Assembly (NCBI RefSeq): GCF_040729435.1
Contig: NZ_CP160398.1
Span: 4,135,001-4,199,000 of the forward strand
Direction: 5' to 3'
Length of the DNA stretch: 64,000 nucleotides
Source of the DNA: Pseudomonas sp. HOU2
GTDB taxonomy: Bacteria; Pseudomonadota; Gammaproteobacteria; Pseudomonadales; Pseudomonadaceae
The notes under the pieces were generated by a model. It searched no databases, had not been told where the DNA came from, and saw only the letters and a program-made list of their open reading frames with translations. Below, one piece after another: positions 20,025 through 29,102 of the stretch (the stretch's first letter is position 1; every line of letters begins with the position of its first letter). The position numbers and the translations under genes were made by a program.

Positions 20025-20936
20025 GTGAAAGCCAGATCCGATGAGTTGCAGATTTTCGTCTGCGTGATCGAGTGCGGTTCGATTTCCGCCGCCGCCGAAC
20101 AGGTCGGGCAGACGCCGTCGGCGGTCAGCCGCACACTGTCGCGGCTCGAAGCCAAGCTCGACACCACGCTGATCAACCGCACCACGCGGCGCATGGACCT
20201 AACCGAGGAGGGCAAGTATTTCTTCGAGCAGGCCAAGCTGATTCTCGACCAGATGGATGCCCTCGAAGAGCGTCTGTCGTCACGCCAGCAAACCCCGTCC
20301 GGGCGCCTGCGGATCAACGCCGCGTCGCCATTCATGCTGCACGCCATCGTGCCGTACATCGACGAATTCCGTGATCTGTACCCGGACATCCAGCTCGAAC
20401 TCAACAGCAATGACCTGATCATTGACCTTCTGGAACAAAGCACCGACGTCGCCATCCGCATCGGCACCCTTGCCGATTCGACATTGCATGCGCGCTCGCT
20501 CGGTTGCAGTCCGCTGCTGATCGTCGCCAGCCCGGCCTATCTGGAAAAGCACGGCGCGCCGCAGCAGGTTGCCGACTTGAGCGAACACGCCTTGCTCGGC
20601 TTCACCCACAACGAAGGCCTCAACCAATGGCCGCTGCGCTACGTGCACGGTGACCGCTGGCCGATCACCCCAGCCATCAGCGCCTCTAGCGGTGAAACCG
20701 TGCGCCATCTGGCGCTGGAGGGGCAGGGCATTGCCTGCCTGTCGCACTTCATGACCATCGACGACATTCGCGCCGGGCGCCTCAAGGTGCTGTTGGCGGA
20801 GTTCAACAGCGGTTATCGCCAGCCGATCAACGCGGTGTACTACCGGAACTTGCAACTGGCGCTGCGCATTCAGTGCTTTCTCGACTTTATCCAGAGCAAG
20901 CTTGCGGCGTACGCCAGCAGCGATTTCAAAGGTTGA
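20025..20936 (+). CDS. LysR-family transcription regulator
   Basis: A 303-residue LysR-type regulator of the group that controls quinone- and oxidoreductase genes: helix-turn-helix AAEQVGQTPSAVSRTLS near 22-38, then the substrate-binding domain. It starts at a GTG (20025); AGAGAG about eight bases upstream can serve as ribosome site. It lies in the same direction as mdaB and the SDR gene; targets are not evident. The downstream SDR gene follows after 103 bases. Confidence 0.85.
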   Translation: MKARSDELQIFVCVIECGSISAAAEQVGQTPSAVSRTLSRLEAKLDTTLINRTTRRMDLTEEGKYFFEQAKLILDQMDALEERLSSRQQTPSGRLRINAASPFMLHAIVPYIDEFRDLYPDIQLELNSNDLIIDLLEQSTDVAIRIGTLADSTLHARSLGCSPLLIVASPAYLEKHGAPQQVADLSEHALLGFTHNEGLNQWPLRYVHGDRWPITPAISASSGETVRHLALEGQGIACLSHFMTIDDIRAGRLKVLLAEFNSGYRQPINAVYYRNLQLALRIQCFLDFIQSKLAAYASSDFKG

Positions 20937-21039
20937 TTCGTGACCCCTGCGCAACAGTGAATTGGGTGATCGCGGGTTTTTCCACCGGGGTGAGCGGTCG
21001 ATACTCACTGCATCACTTATTCACGCAGGGAGTTTCTCC

Positions 21040-21933
21040 ATGAACGTATTCATCACCGGCGCCGCCGGTTTTATCGGCGGTTCCATCGCTACCGGTCTGG
21101 TTCAGGCCGGGCACAGTGTCACGGGCCTGGTGCGCAGCGTCGCACAGGCTGACGAGCTGAAAGCACTGGGCATCACCCCGGTGATCGGCACCCTCGAAGA
21201 CAGCACATTGCTGGCCGATCAGGCCCGCGCCGCCGATGCGGTGATCAACGCCGCCAGCAGTGACCATCGCGGCGCAGTCGAAGCGTTGCTCGATGCCCTG
21301 CGCGGTTCTAACAAAGTGTTCCTGCACACCAGCGGTTCGAGCATCGTCGGTGATGCGTCGGGCGGCAAGTCCAGCGACGTCATCTACTACGAAGACAACC
21401 TGCCGGAACCCACCGTCGACAAGGCGGCTCGCGTGGCCATCGACAACCTGATCCTCGCCGCTGCCAAGGACGGGGTGAACTCGGCAGTGATCTGCAACAC
21501 CTTGATCTACGGCCACAGCCTGGGCGTCAATCGCGACAGCGTGCAGTTGCCGCGCCTGCTCAAGCAAGCGCGCAAAAGCGGCGTGGTGCGGCATGTCGGC
21601 ACGGGCCAGAACATCTGGTCCAACGTGCACATCGAAGACGTCGTCGCCCTGTACCTGCTGGCGCTGACCAAAAACGTGCCCGGCACCTTCTACTTTGTCG
21701 AAAGCGGCGAAGCGTCGTTCATCGACATGACCACAGCCATGGCCGAAGCGCTGAATCTCGGCGAGCCACAGGACTGGCCACTGCAAGACGCCGAAGCCGA
21801 GTGGGGCTATGAAATGGCCAACTACGGCCTCGGCTCCAACAGCCGCGTACGCGGCAAACACGCTCGCGAACTGCTGGGCTGGGTGCCGAAGCGGACGTCG
21901 GTGGTGGACTGGATTCGTAGCGAGATGGTGTGA
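21040..21933 (+). CDS. NAD-dependent epimerase/dehydratase-family (atypical SDR) protein
   Basis: A 297-residue Rossmann-fold protein. The nucleotide-binding motif GAAGFIGGSIATGL is at residues 7-20. The usual YxxxK catalytic pair is not obvious, which marks it as an atypical SDR. A sugar or aldehyde substrate is possible, but none can be named. GCAGGGAG at 21025-21032 fits the ATG at 21040; the frame remains open to 20962 without a better site. It is probably paired with the LysR gene upstream. Confidence 0.8.
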   Translation: MNVFITGAAGFIGGSIATGLVQAGHSVTGLVRSVAQADELKALGITPVIGTLEDSTLLADQARAADAVINAASSDHRGAVEALLDALRGSNKVFLHTSGSSIVGDASGGKSSDVIYYEDNLPEPTVDKAARVAIDNLILAAAKDGVNSAVICNTLIYGHSLGVNRDSVQLPRLLKQARKSGVVRHVGTGQNIWSNVHIEDVVALYLLALTKNVPGTFYFVESGEASFIDMTTAMAEALNLGEPQDWPLQDAEAEWGYEMANYGLGSNSRVRGKHARELLGWVPKRTSVVDWIRSEMV

Positions 21934-21966
21934 GCCCTACACAAACCATCCAAACACCACCGAATC

Positions 21967-22056
21967 TGTGGGAGCTGGCTTGCCAGCGATAGCGGTCGAC
22001 CAGTCAGCATCTGTGTTGGATGTTACGCCGCCATCGCCACCAGGCTGGCTCCCACA
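21967..22056. repeat. Degenerate REP pair, GTGGGAGCTGGCTTGCC type
   Basis: The left arm (21967-21990) is an intact copy of the unit found at 17817. The right arm (about 22040-22056) keeps only GGCTGGCTCCCACA, so the pair is decayed. Confidence 0.7.
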
Positions 22057-22091
22057 AGTGAACCGCATTCTGACTGACGGAATGCAATCAA

Positions 22092-22121
22092 CCTGTAGGA
22101 GCGAGCCTGCTCGCGAAAGCG
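22092..22121. repeat. Single REP unit, GTAGGAGCGAGCCTGCTCGCG type
   Basis: A single palindromic unit (about 30 bases) of another common Pseudomonas type; its core GCGAGCCTGCTCGC folds on itself. No second copy occurs in this window. Confidence 0.6.
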
Positions 22122-22130
22122 CTGGCTCAA

Positions 22131-22571
22131 ACAACAGAATAGTCGGCTGGCACGCCGTCATCGCCCGTTTTTTTGTCCCGGTAAACCCCCGCAAATACGC
22201 CGCATGCCAGTGGAATTTAATTTTTAGCGGGGACTTGTCCGGGCGCTCGGGAAATTACCGGCTAGGCTGCTACCGCGGTGAAACGAGGGCGGCTGCGATG
22301 CATGTCGCGCTCTATGTGTTGCAGGCATGAGGCCCGTTCAGCACGGCACCACCCATGGAGTTTTTCTGGCAAAAGGAATTTGCGATGGCGACACCCATTG
22401 ATGCCTTCTCGTAAAGGCGTATCCCCCGGCGGACACACATGAATCCGCGATCTCCCGATGAGTAATGGTCGGCCATGACGGCCGGCATCTGTCATTGACT
22501 CTGGTTATTGCATTGCACGCTACGCGCGTGGGCGAAGCCGTCACCTCAATTGGCGAAAACAAGGAATAGTT
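22131..22571 (+). other. Leader region of the carbamoyltransferase cluster
   Basis: About 440 bases without an ordinary gene. Two very short frames on the plus strand have start codons: one at 22298 (10 residues) and one at 22355 (19 residues, see next entry). The stretch just before 22572 contains AAGGA, the ribosome site of the carbamoyltransferase gene. Promoters probably lie here but none could be assigned with confidence. Confidence 0.5.
22355..22414 (+). CDS. Possible 19-residue leader peptide
   Basis: The frame reads MEFFWQKEFAMATPIDAFS. An inner ATG at 22385 has a strong ribosome site (AAAAGGA, 7 bases away) and would give the 9-residue MATPIDAFS. It lies 157 bases before the carbamoyltransferase ATG. 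It could be a leader peptide, a very small precursor peptide, or chance. Nothing but the ribosome site supports it. Confidence 0.2.
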   Translation: MEFFWQKEFAMATPIDAFS

Positions 22572-24293
22572 ATGATCATTTTGGGTATTACGAATAATGA
22601 TTTGGCGGGTGCTTGCCTGGTACGTGACGGTCAGATTCTTTCGGCGGTCAGCGAAGAGCGTTTCACCCGGATCAAGGACCATAAAATCTGGCCGGCCAAG
22701 TCCATCGAGTTTGTGTTGAGCCAGGCCGGCGTGTCGCTGGAAGACGTCGATCATGTCGCCTATGGATGGAACGCCGGTTTCAGTGCCGACAAACATCTGG
22801 AGTTGTACTTCGATCGCATTGTCGAGGAGGTCAGGAACAACCCCCAGGGGCTGGCGCAGTTCCGCCAGCGGGTGACCGATGAAATCAACAACGACAAGGC
22901 AAGGCGCGGCGAATTCGACCAGTTCATTGTCGACAACGGTCTGCAAGGCAAGGCGTATTACATCGATCACCACGAGTGCCATGCGCTCGGTGCCTATGTC
23001 TGCTCGCCATTCGAGGAAGCGTTGACATTGACCTGCGACGGACGCGGCGATTTCCAGTCGCTGACCGTCACCTGGTACAGCCCGACAGAAACCACGGTGC
23101 TGCAACGCGAAACCAGCATCGACAGCCTCGGTTATTTCTATGGCCGGATCACCCACCTGCTCGGTTACAAGCCCAACCGCCACGAAGGCAAGGTCACCGG
23201 GCTGGCCGCATTCGGTGATCCGCAGAAACTGCTGGGCGTGATGCAGCAGATGATCCGTTTCGAAGACGGCCGTATCAAGGCGCGCTGCGGCGATATGTTC
23301 CTGCCGTCCTACAACACCTACAGCGAGCCGCTGGAAACCCTGTTTGCCCGGGAAACCCCCGAAGACATCGCCGCCGCCGTGCAGCGTCACAGCGAAGACC
23401 TGCTGGTGGCCACCGTCAGCCATCATCTGGCGCAGCGCGGCACTGCCAACCTGTGCCTGGCCGGCGGCGTGTTTGGCAACGTCAAACTCAACCAGCGCCT
23501 GCGCGAGATCCCGGGCGTCAAAGACGTCTACGTGCTGCCGTGCATGGGCGATGGCGGCCTGGCACTAGCGGCGGCAGTCGGCGCCGCATACCTGGAAAAC
23601 GGCACCCGTTTCAAGAATCCGTCGATGATGCTCGGGCCACAATCGCGCAGCGTTTCGCAGAACATCAACCTGATCATTCGTGACTACCCTGAACTCGGTT
23701 ATCACACGCCGTCGAACATCATCGAGGTGCTGACCGAGGCGCTGACGGAAAATCAGGTGCTGGGCATGTTCAAGGGCAAGATGGAGTTCGGCCCGCGCTC
23801 GCTGTGCAACCGCAGCATCGTCTATCACGCGCAGGATGCCGAGGTGAACGACTGGCTCAACAAACGCATGCACCGCACCGAGTTCATGCCCTTCGGCCCG
23901 GTCACGGCCATCGAGCAGGCGGCGGCCTGCTACGTCGGTTGGGACGAGCAGCAAGTGGCCGCCGACACCATGACCATGACCTACGACTGCCATCCGCAAT
24001 TTCGCGAGGCGAGTCCGGCGGTGGTGCACATCGACGGCACCGCGCGCCCGCAGATCATTCGCCCGCAGAGCGACCCGTTCATGCATCGCCTGCTGACGGC
24101 CTGGCATCAGAAAACCGGTCAGGCGGCCTTGATCAACACCTCGTTCAACCGCCATGAAGAGCCGATCGTGTGCTCTTCCCAGGACGCACTGGATGCGCTG
24201 AAAGAAGGCATGGTCGATCTGGTGGTCATGAGCGAATCGCTGATTGTCTGGCGCAAGGGCAGAAACAGCTTTACTCAACAACGCTTCGAATAA
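22572..24293 (+). CDS. NodU/CmcH/TobZ-family O-carbamoyltransferase
   Basis: A 573-residue carbamoyltransferase that moves a carbamoyl group from carbamoyl phosphate, via carbamoyl-AMP, to a hydroxyl of a sugar or natural product. The N-terminal Kae1-like domain has the metal motif HHECHA at 133-138 and the ATPase-like TCDGRGD near 155. The C-terminal domain has FKGKMEFGPRSLCNRSI near 396-412 and INTSFNRHEEPIV near 520. AAGGA precedes the ATG. It leads a run of five same-strand genes with permease, phosphatase, DUF218 and D-aminoacylase, which points to a dedicated small-molecule pathway; the acceptor is unknown. Confidence 0.9.
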   Translation: MIILGITNNDLAGACLVRDGQILSAVSEERFTRIKDHKIWPAKSIEFVLSQAGVSLEDVDHVAYGWNAGFSADKHLELYFDRIVEEVRNNPQGLAQFRQRVTDEINNDKARRGEFDQFIVDNGLQGKAYYIDHHECHALGAYVCSPFEEALTLTCDGRGDFQSLTVTWYSPTETTVLQRETSIDSLGYFYGRITHLLGYKPNRHEGKVTGLAAFGDPQKLLGVMQQMIRFEDGRIKARCGDMFLPSYNTYSEPLETLFARETPEDIAAAVQRHSEDLLVATVSHHLAQRGTANLCLAGGVFGNVKLNQRLREIPGVKDVYVLPCMGDGGLALAAAVGAAYLENGTRFKNPSMMLGPQSRSVSQNINLIIRDYPELGYHTPSNIIEVLTEALTENQVLGMFKGKMEFGPRSLCNRSIVYHAQDAEVNDWLNKRMHRTEFMPFGPVTAIEQAAACYVGWDEQQVAADTMTMTYDCHPQFREASPAVVHIDGTARPQIIRPQSDPFMHRLLTAWHQKTGQAALINTSFNRHEEPIVCSSQDALDALKEGMVDLVVMSESLIVWRKGRNSFTQQRFE

Positions 24294-24356
24294 ATGGATG
24301 GTATTCAGGGCTCCCCGGGAGTCCTGTTTCAGGAGTACCGGGCGTATGGTTGACGC

Positions 24357-25532
24357 ATGTATTTAATCTTTTTCGGGTTCTTTGCGGCGGAAGGGATCAT
24401 CTATCCGTTCTGGCCGACCTGGCTGGATTCCCTGGGCTTCAGTGCCAGTGAAATCGGTTTGCTGATCGCCGCCGCGTATTGGCCGCAGGTGGTGACCGGG
24501 GTGCTGATCACCTACGTGGCCGACTGGCGCGTGGATCAGTTGCGGCTCGCCGCTGTTCTGAGCGTTACCGCCGCGTTATGTACGTTGCTGTTCTACTTCA
24601 TCCCGGCGCATTTGTGGATGTTCGTGTGCCTGAGTGTGCTGTTTGGCGGGGTGTGGATGGTGGTGCTGCCGCTGTCCGAATCCTATCTGCTCAAGCGCGA
24701 CAAACTGGCCCTGCAGAATTACGGCTGGGTGCGGGCGGTGGGTTCTTCGGCCTTTATCCTGACCTCGACCCTCGGTGGTTTTCTGTTTGCGCAGTACAGC
24801 CAGTCGTGGGTGCCGCTGGTGATCGCGGCGAGCATGTTGATCACCGCTGTGGCGTGTCTGCGCCTGAAACGCCAGGTGTCGCGGGCGCATCTGGCGCCGC
24901 CCGGCCCGGCGCGCAAACGGCCTGAGTGGCGGGCGCTGTTGGCGCACAAAAGCCTGTTGATTGCGATTGCTGCCGCCAGCTTCATTCAACTGAGTCACAC
25001 CCTGTACTTTTCCACGGCTTCGATCGGTTGGGGGGTGAAGGGCTTTTCTTCCTCGGCGATCGGCATGTTCTGGGCAGTGGCGGTGATTGCGGAAATCATC
25101 TGGTTCGCGCTGTCCAACAAGGTCCTGGCGTTTTGCGCGCCGTTGTCGTTGGTGATGTTTTCCAGTGTCTGCGCGGCGCTGCGCTGGGTGCTGTTTGCCA
25201 ACAGCGATGCGGTGTCGATGATCCTGCTGGGCCAGTGCCTGCACGCGCTGAGCTTTGCCGCCTACCACGCGGCGATCATGCGTTTTATTCGCGACCAGGC
25301 ACCGCAGGATATTCAGGTCTTTACTCAAGGGGTTTATTACTCCCTGGCGGTGGCCTTGCCCATGGGCCTGGCCACACCTTTCGCCGGTTACCTGTACCAG
25401 ACCCGGCCGCAGTGGTCCTACTACGTGATGGCGCTGTTCGCGTTGGTCGGAACGGTGCTGGCGTTCATTGCTCATCAGAAAATGCGAAGTTCAACTCATG
25501 GCTCAACAAACGTTTACAGCCGTCTGCTTTGA
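24357..25532 (+). CDS. MFS transporter
   Basis: A 391-residue major facilitator with about twelve hydrophobic segments. The first helix opens FGFFAAEGIIYPFWPTWLD, the PFWP pattern of the phenylpropionate-permease/nucleoside-permease-like branch, and a central polar loop follows helix six (about 178-197). An in-frame stop lies at 24351-24353, so 24357 is the earliest ATG; the ribosome site is weak. It overlaps the next gene by 35 bases. Given the cluster it could export the carbamoylated product or import its precursor. Confidence 0.85.
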   Translation: MYLIFFGFFAAEGIIYPFWPTWLDSLGFSASEIGLLIAAAYWPQVVTGVLITYVADWRVDQLRLAAVLSVTAALCTLLFYFIPAHLWMFVCLSVLFGGVWMVVLPLSESYLLKRDKLALQNYGWVRAVGSSAFILTSTLGGFLFAQYSQSWVPLVIAASMLITAVACLRLKRQVSRAHLAPPGPARKRPEWRALLAHKSLLIAIAAASFIQLSHTLYFSTASIGWGVKGFSSSAIGMFWAVAVIAEIIWFALSNKVLAFCAPLSLVMFSSVCAALRWVLFANSDAVSMILLGQCLHALSFAAYHAAIMRFIRDQAPQDIQVFTQGVYYSLAVALPMGLATPFAGYLYQTRPQWSYYVMALFALVGTVLAFIAHQKMRSSTHGSTNVYSRLL

Positions 25533-26208
25533 TATGGACGGTGTGCTCATCCAGTCCCGCGAGGTGATTGAACACGCCTGGACCACCGTGGCGCGCGAGT
25601 ACGGGATCAGCGTCGATCAGGCGTTCATCGATGAACACATCCACGGCCGTCCCGGCGGTCATACCCTCAGGACCTTGTTCGCCGAGTTTGACGAAGCGCA
25701 GCAGGTGGCGATCAAGCGCGAAGTCGACGCCATTGAGCAGGTAACGAACTGTGCGCTGGTGCCGGGCGTCGCGACGTTGATCGCCCGACTGCGCGAGCAC
25801 GCCGTGCCGCTGGCGCTGGTCACCAGCAGTTGGCGGGCGCGGGTCGGGCACGTTCTGCAGCAACACGACCTGATGTCGGCGTTCGACAGCATCATCTGTC
25901 GCGACGACGTGCGCAGCGGCAAACCGGCGCCCGATCCCTATCGCCTGGCGGCAGCACAATTGGGCCGGCAAAGTGATGAATGCCTGGTCTTTGAAGACTC
26001 TGTCAGCGGTGTGCAGTCGGCGGTCAGCAGCGGTGCGCTGTGTATCGGCATTGGCGACGACCCGACGCTGACCGCGCATGGCGCCGCAGGCGTGTATGCC
26101 GATTTCACCCGGCTTGCGCTCAGGCTGGACGGCAGGGGCGCCCACGGTTATGCCGATGGAGCGCTGTTCATCAACACGCACCCGACCCAAAGGTTTGCCC
26201 GCTCATGA
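25498..26208 (+). CDS. HAD-superfamily phosphatase (beta-phosphoglucomutase-like)
   Basis: A 236-residue HAD hydrolase. Motif I is FDMDGVL (Asp12 and Asp14), motif II TSS near 107, motif III lysine in SGKPAPDPY near 141, and motif IV FEDSVSGV near 163. The helical cap between I and II puts it in the subclass of sugar-phosphate phosphatases and beta-phosphoglucomutases. It overlaps the MFS gene by 35 bases and the next gene by 4 (ATGA), so translation is coupled. In the cluster it may remove phosphate from an intermediate. Confidence 0.87.
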   Translation: MAQQTFTAVCFDMDGVLIQSREVIEHAWTTVAREYGISVDQAFIDEHIHGRPGGHTLRTLFAEFDEAQQVAIKREVDAIEQVTNCALVPGVATLIARLREHAVPLALVTSSWRARVGHVLQQHDLMSAFDSIICRDDVRSGKPAPDPYRLAAAQLGRQSDECLVFEDSVSGVQSAVSSGALCIGIGDDPTLTAHGAAGVYADFTRLALRLDGRGAHGYADGALFINTHPTQRFARS

Positions 26209-26843
26209 CATTGACGTTGCAGCACGCCAGCGTGCTCTGGAAATTCCTCTGTGCGGGGCGCCAACACAGCGCTTGTGAACTGATCGTGGTCTGCGGCTCC
26301 TACGACTTGCGGGTCTGCGATTACGCCTGCCAACTGTTGAAAGACGGCGTGGCACCGCACCTTTTGTTCACTGGCAATACCGGCAACTGGACCCGACATT
26401 TGTGGGAACGCAGCGAAGCCGATATTTTTGCCCAACGTGCCCTGGCGCAAGGGGTGACGGCGCAGCAGTTCACCCTGGAAACCCGCGCGACCAATTTTGC
26501 CGAAAACATCGCGTTTGCCCGGGCGATGTTTCCCGATGTGCGTCGCGCGACCTTTCTGACCAAGCCCAATTCGATCCGGCGCGTGGCGTTGACCCTGCCC
26601 GTGCAGTGGCCCGGACTGGAAGCCTTTGTTGATGCGCCGTCGTTCGGTTTTCCTGATGACGTCAGCAACCTGATCGGGGTCTTGGGCCTGATCGACGAAA
26701 TGGTCGGCGATGTACACCGCATCATGGTTTACCCTTCGCTGGGATTTCAGGTCGAGCAGACCATCCCCGAAGAGGTTCAGGTAGCCTGGCGGTATCTGGT
26801 GGAGCAAGGCTTCGATCACCATTTGATCAAGGGCAGGAGTTGA
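26205..26843 (+). CDS. YdcF/ElyC-like DUF218 protein
   Basis: A 212-residue DUF218 protein. It shows the family layout: VVCGSYDLRVCDYACQLL near 29-46, then LLFTGNTGNWTR near 54-65, ETRATNFAENIAFARAMF near 93-110, and FLTKPNSIRRVALTL near 117-131. It lacks an N-terminal membrane anchor, so it is the cytoplasmic YdcF type. E. coli YdcF binds S-adenosylmethionine in vitro; no reaction is known. It starts inside the HAD stop codon and is followed by the deacylase gene after 25 bases. Confidence 0.85.
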   Translation: MTLTLQHASVLWKFLCAGRQHSACELIVVCGSYDLRVCDYACQLLKDGVAPHLLFTGNTGNWTRHLWERSEADIFAQRALAQGVTAQQFTLETRATNFAENIAFARAMFPDVRRATFLTKPNSIRRVALTLPVQWPGLEAFVDAPSFGFPDDVSNLIGVLGLIDEMVGDVHRIMVYPSLGFQVEQTIPEEVQVAWRYLVEQGFDHHLIKGRS

Positions 26844-26868
26844 CGCTGACTCCCGCCGGGAGACAGAC

Positions 26869-28326
26869 ATGCAGTACGACACGCTGATCCGCAACGCCAC
26901 CGTCATCGATGGCAGCAACACGCCCGGTTACCGCGCCGATGTGGCGCTTCTCAACGGGCGCATCGAGCGTATCGGCGACTTGCACGATGCCCGCGCCACG
27001 GAGGAAATCGACGCCGCCGGCCGCGTGCTCGCCCCAGGCTTCATCGACGTGCACACCCACGACGACACCGTGGTCATCCGCCAGCCGCAGATGCTGCCGA
27101 AACTCAGTCAGGGCGTGACCACGGTGATCGTCGGCAACTGTGGGATCAGCGCCTCGCCGGTCAGTCTGAAAGGCGATCCGCCGGACCCGATGAACCTGCT
27201 CGGCAGCGCAGCGGCGTTCGTCTATCCACGTTTCAGCGATTACCGCGCCGCCGTCGAAGCAGCGAATATCACGCTGAATGTCGCCGCACTCGTCGGTCAC
27301 ACCGCACTGCGCAGCAATCACCTCGACGACCTGTTCCGCACCGCCACGCCTGACGAAATCGCCGCGATGCGCGAGCAATTGCGTGAAAGCCTTGAAGCCG
27401 GCGCGCTCGGTTTATCCACAGGTCTGGCCTACGCCAGCGCCTACAACGCCTCCACCGACGAAGTGAAACAACTGACCGAAGAACTGACGGCATTCGGCGC
27501 GGTGTACACCACGCACCTGCGCAGTGAATTCGAACCGGTGCTGGAAGCGATGGACGAAGCGTTCGGCATTGGCCGTCACTCGCGGTCACCGGTGATCATT
27601 TCCCACCTCAAATGTGCCGGTGTCGGTAATTGGGGGCGCAGTCCGCAGTTGCTCGCGGCGTTGGAGGAAGCAGCGAAAACCCAGCACGTAGGATGCGATT
27701 GCTATCCCTACGCGGCGAGTTCTTCGACGCTGGATCTGAAGCAGGTTACCGATGCTCACCGCATCACCATCACCTGGTCGACGCCGCACCCCGAAGTCAG
27801 CGGCCGTGATCTGATCGACATCGCCGCCGAATGGAACGTGCCACTGCTCGAAGCCGCCAAGCGCCTGAAACCGGCGGGCGCGGTGTACTACGGCATGGAC
27901 GAGGCGGATGTGCGAAAAATCCTCGCCCATCCGTTGTCGATGGTCGGGTCTGACGGACTGCCGGAAGACCCGTTCCCGCATCCACGCCTGTGGGGCGCTT
28001 TCCCACGGGTATTGGGACATTTCAGCCGTGATGTCGGGCTGTTTCCGCTGCACACCGCCGTGCACAAGATGACCGGTCTGTCGGCGGCGCGGTTTGGCTT
28101 GAAAGGGCGCGGCGAGATTCGTAAAGGCTATTGGGCGGATTTGGTGTTGTTTGATCCGGCGACGGTGCGCGATGTGGCGGATTTCACTGATCCGCAGCGG
28201 GCGGCGCAGGGGATTGACGGGGTGTGGGTCAATGGCGTGTTGAGTTATCGCGACGGACAGGCGAACGGTCGTCGGGAAGGACGATTTCTGGCGCGGAACG
28301 GGGATTTGCGCGAAGGATTTCATTGA
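26869..28326 (+). CDS. N-acyl-D-amino-acid deacylase (D-aminoacylase)
   Basis: A 485-residue amidohydrolase-fold enzyme that cleaves N-acyl-D-amino acids. Metal ligands expected for the family are visible: HTH in DVHTHDD near 62-68, Cys in VGNCGISASP near 101, HLKCAG near 247, and the catalytic Asp in VGSDGLP near 364. The ATG at 26869 has GGGAGA eight bases upstream. It is 25 bases after the DUF218 gene, so it may belong to the same transcript; if so, the pathway may involve an acylated D-amino acid. It could equally be an independent catabolic gene. Confidence 0.88.
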   Translation: MQYDTLIRNATVIDGSNTPGYRADVALLNGRIERIGDLHDARATEEIDAAGRVLAPGFIDVHTHDDTVVIRQPQMLPKLSQGVTTVIVGNCGISASPVSLKGDPPDPMNLLGSAAAFVYPRFSDYRAAVEAANITLNVAALVGHTALRSNHLDDLFRTATPDEIAAMREQLRESLEAGALGLSTGLAYASAYNASTDEVKQLTEELTAFGAVYTTHLRSEFEPVLEAMDEAFGIGRHSRSPVIISHLKCAGVGNWGRSPQLLAALEEAAKTQHVGCDCYPYAASSSTLDLKQVTDAHRITITWSTPHPEVSGRDLIDIAAEWNVPLLEAAKRLKPAGAVYYGMDEADVRKILAHPLSMVGSDGLPEDPFPHPRLWGAFPRVLGHFSRDVGLFPLHTAVHKMTGLSAARFGLKGRGEIRKGYWADLVLFDPATVRDVADFTDPQRAAQGIDGVWVNGVLSYRDGQANGRREGRFLARNGDLREGFH

Positions 28327-28336
28327 TTGCCAAGCC

Positions 28337-28368
28337 CCTGTAGGAGCTGCCGAAGGCTGCGATCCTTT
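28337..28368. repeat. Single REP unit, GTAGGAGCTGCCGAAGG type
   Basis: One arm of the repeat seen as pairs at 16372, 36013 and 41053, here without a partner. It follows the D-aminoacylase stop by about ten bases. Confidence 0.7.
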
Positions 28369-28477
28369 GATCTGCGTCTCATAGTGGCACTCTGAGATTA
28401 AAGAATGTCGAAACCAAGCCGAATTGCTGACATCCAGCCCGGCTACACTCTTGGGCCAACCAGTCAGGGAGCACCCC

Positions 28478-28846
28478 ATGAGCTTCGGCAAAACCACCCC
28501 GATCCTGCGGATTTTCGATGAAGCCAAGGCGTTGGAATTTTACGTCGACTTCCTCGGTTTCAAGATCGACTGGCAGCATCGCTTCGAAGCGAATTTCCCG
28601 CTGTATCTGCAGGTGTCGCGTGGCGAGTGCGTGCTGCACCTGTCCGAGCATCATGGCGATGCGACGCCGGGTTCGGCGCTGCGTATCGAGACCGATGAGC
28701 TGGAGGTGTTTCAGCAGCAATTGGTGGCCAAGGACTACAAGTTCTCGCACCCACAGATTCAGGCGATGCCGTGGGGCAGTCAGGACATGACGATTGCTGA
28801 TCCGTTTGGTAATCGGTTGGTGTTTACCAACGCGATCAGTGTTTGA
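28478..28846 (+). CDS. Glyoxalase/bleomycin-resistance-fold protein
   Basis: A 122-residue VOC-superfamily protein with one beta-alpha-beta pair: PILRIFDEAKALEFYVDFLGF at the start (two adjacent pieces, residues 7-27) and DPFGNRLVF near the end. Members range from bleomycin-binding proteins to lyases and dioxygenases. A glutamate or histidine metal set is only partly present, so a binding role is possible. The ATG at 28478 follows AGGGAG. A bidirectional terminator follows at 29056. Confidence 0.82.
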   Translation: MSFGKTTPILRIFDEAKALEFYVDFLGFKIDWQHRFEANFPLYLQVSRGECVLHLSEHHGDATPGSALRIETDELEVFQQQLVAKDYKFSHPQIQAMPWGSQDMTIADPFGNRLVFTNAISV

Positions 28847-28857
28847 GCTGAGAAGAG

Positions 28858-29035
28858 CCCCTCACCCTAACCCTCTCCCGGAGGGAGAGGGGGACTGACC
28901 CCGGGGATATTCGAGAAATACGCCGACCTGAACCTCCTTTACCGAATCCATAATCGACTCGGTCATTCAGGTCGATGTACGACGCCAGACACCTCGATGG
29001 CCCCCTCTCCCTCCGGGAGAGGGTTGGGGTGAGGG
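28858..29035. repeat. Long inverted repeat, CCCTCACCC / GAGGGAGAGGG type
   Basis: Arms of about 35 bases (28858-28895 and 29000-29035) are near-perfect inverted copies. Each arm is itself a palindrome around CTCCCGGAGGGAG. An inner 9-bp dyad (CGACCTGAA with TTCAGGTCG) closes the centre. This is another repeat family frequent in Pseudomonas intergenic DNA. Confidence 0.75.
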
Positions 29036-29055
29036 AAAAAGATTCACGCCATACA

Positions 29056-29100
29056 AAAAAGCCCGCAGCCAAACCATTAAGGTCTGGCTGCGGGCTTTTT
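29056..29100. terminator. Bidirectional terminator
   Basis: A 16-bp perfect stem (29056-29071 with 29085-29100) begins with A-tract and ends with T-tract, so it can stop transcription from both sides. It lies between the convergent glyoxalase-fold and DUF6124 genes. Confidence 0.92.
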
Positions 29101-29102
29101 CG

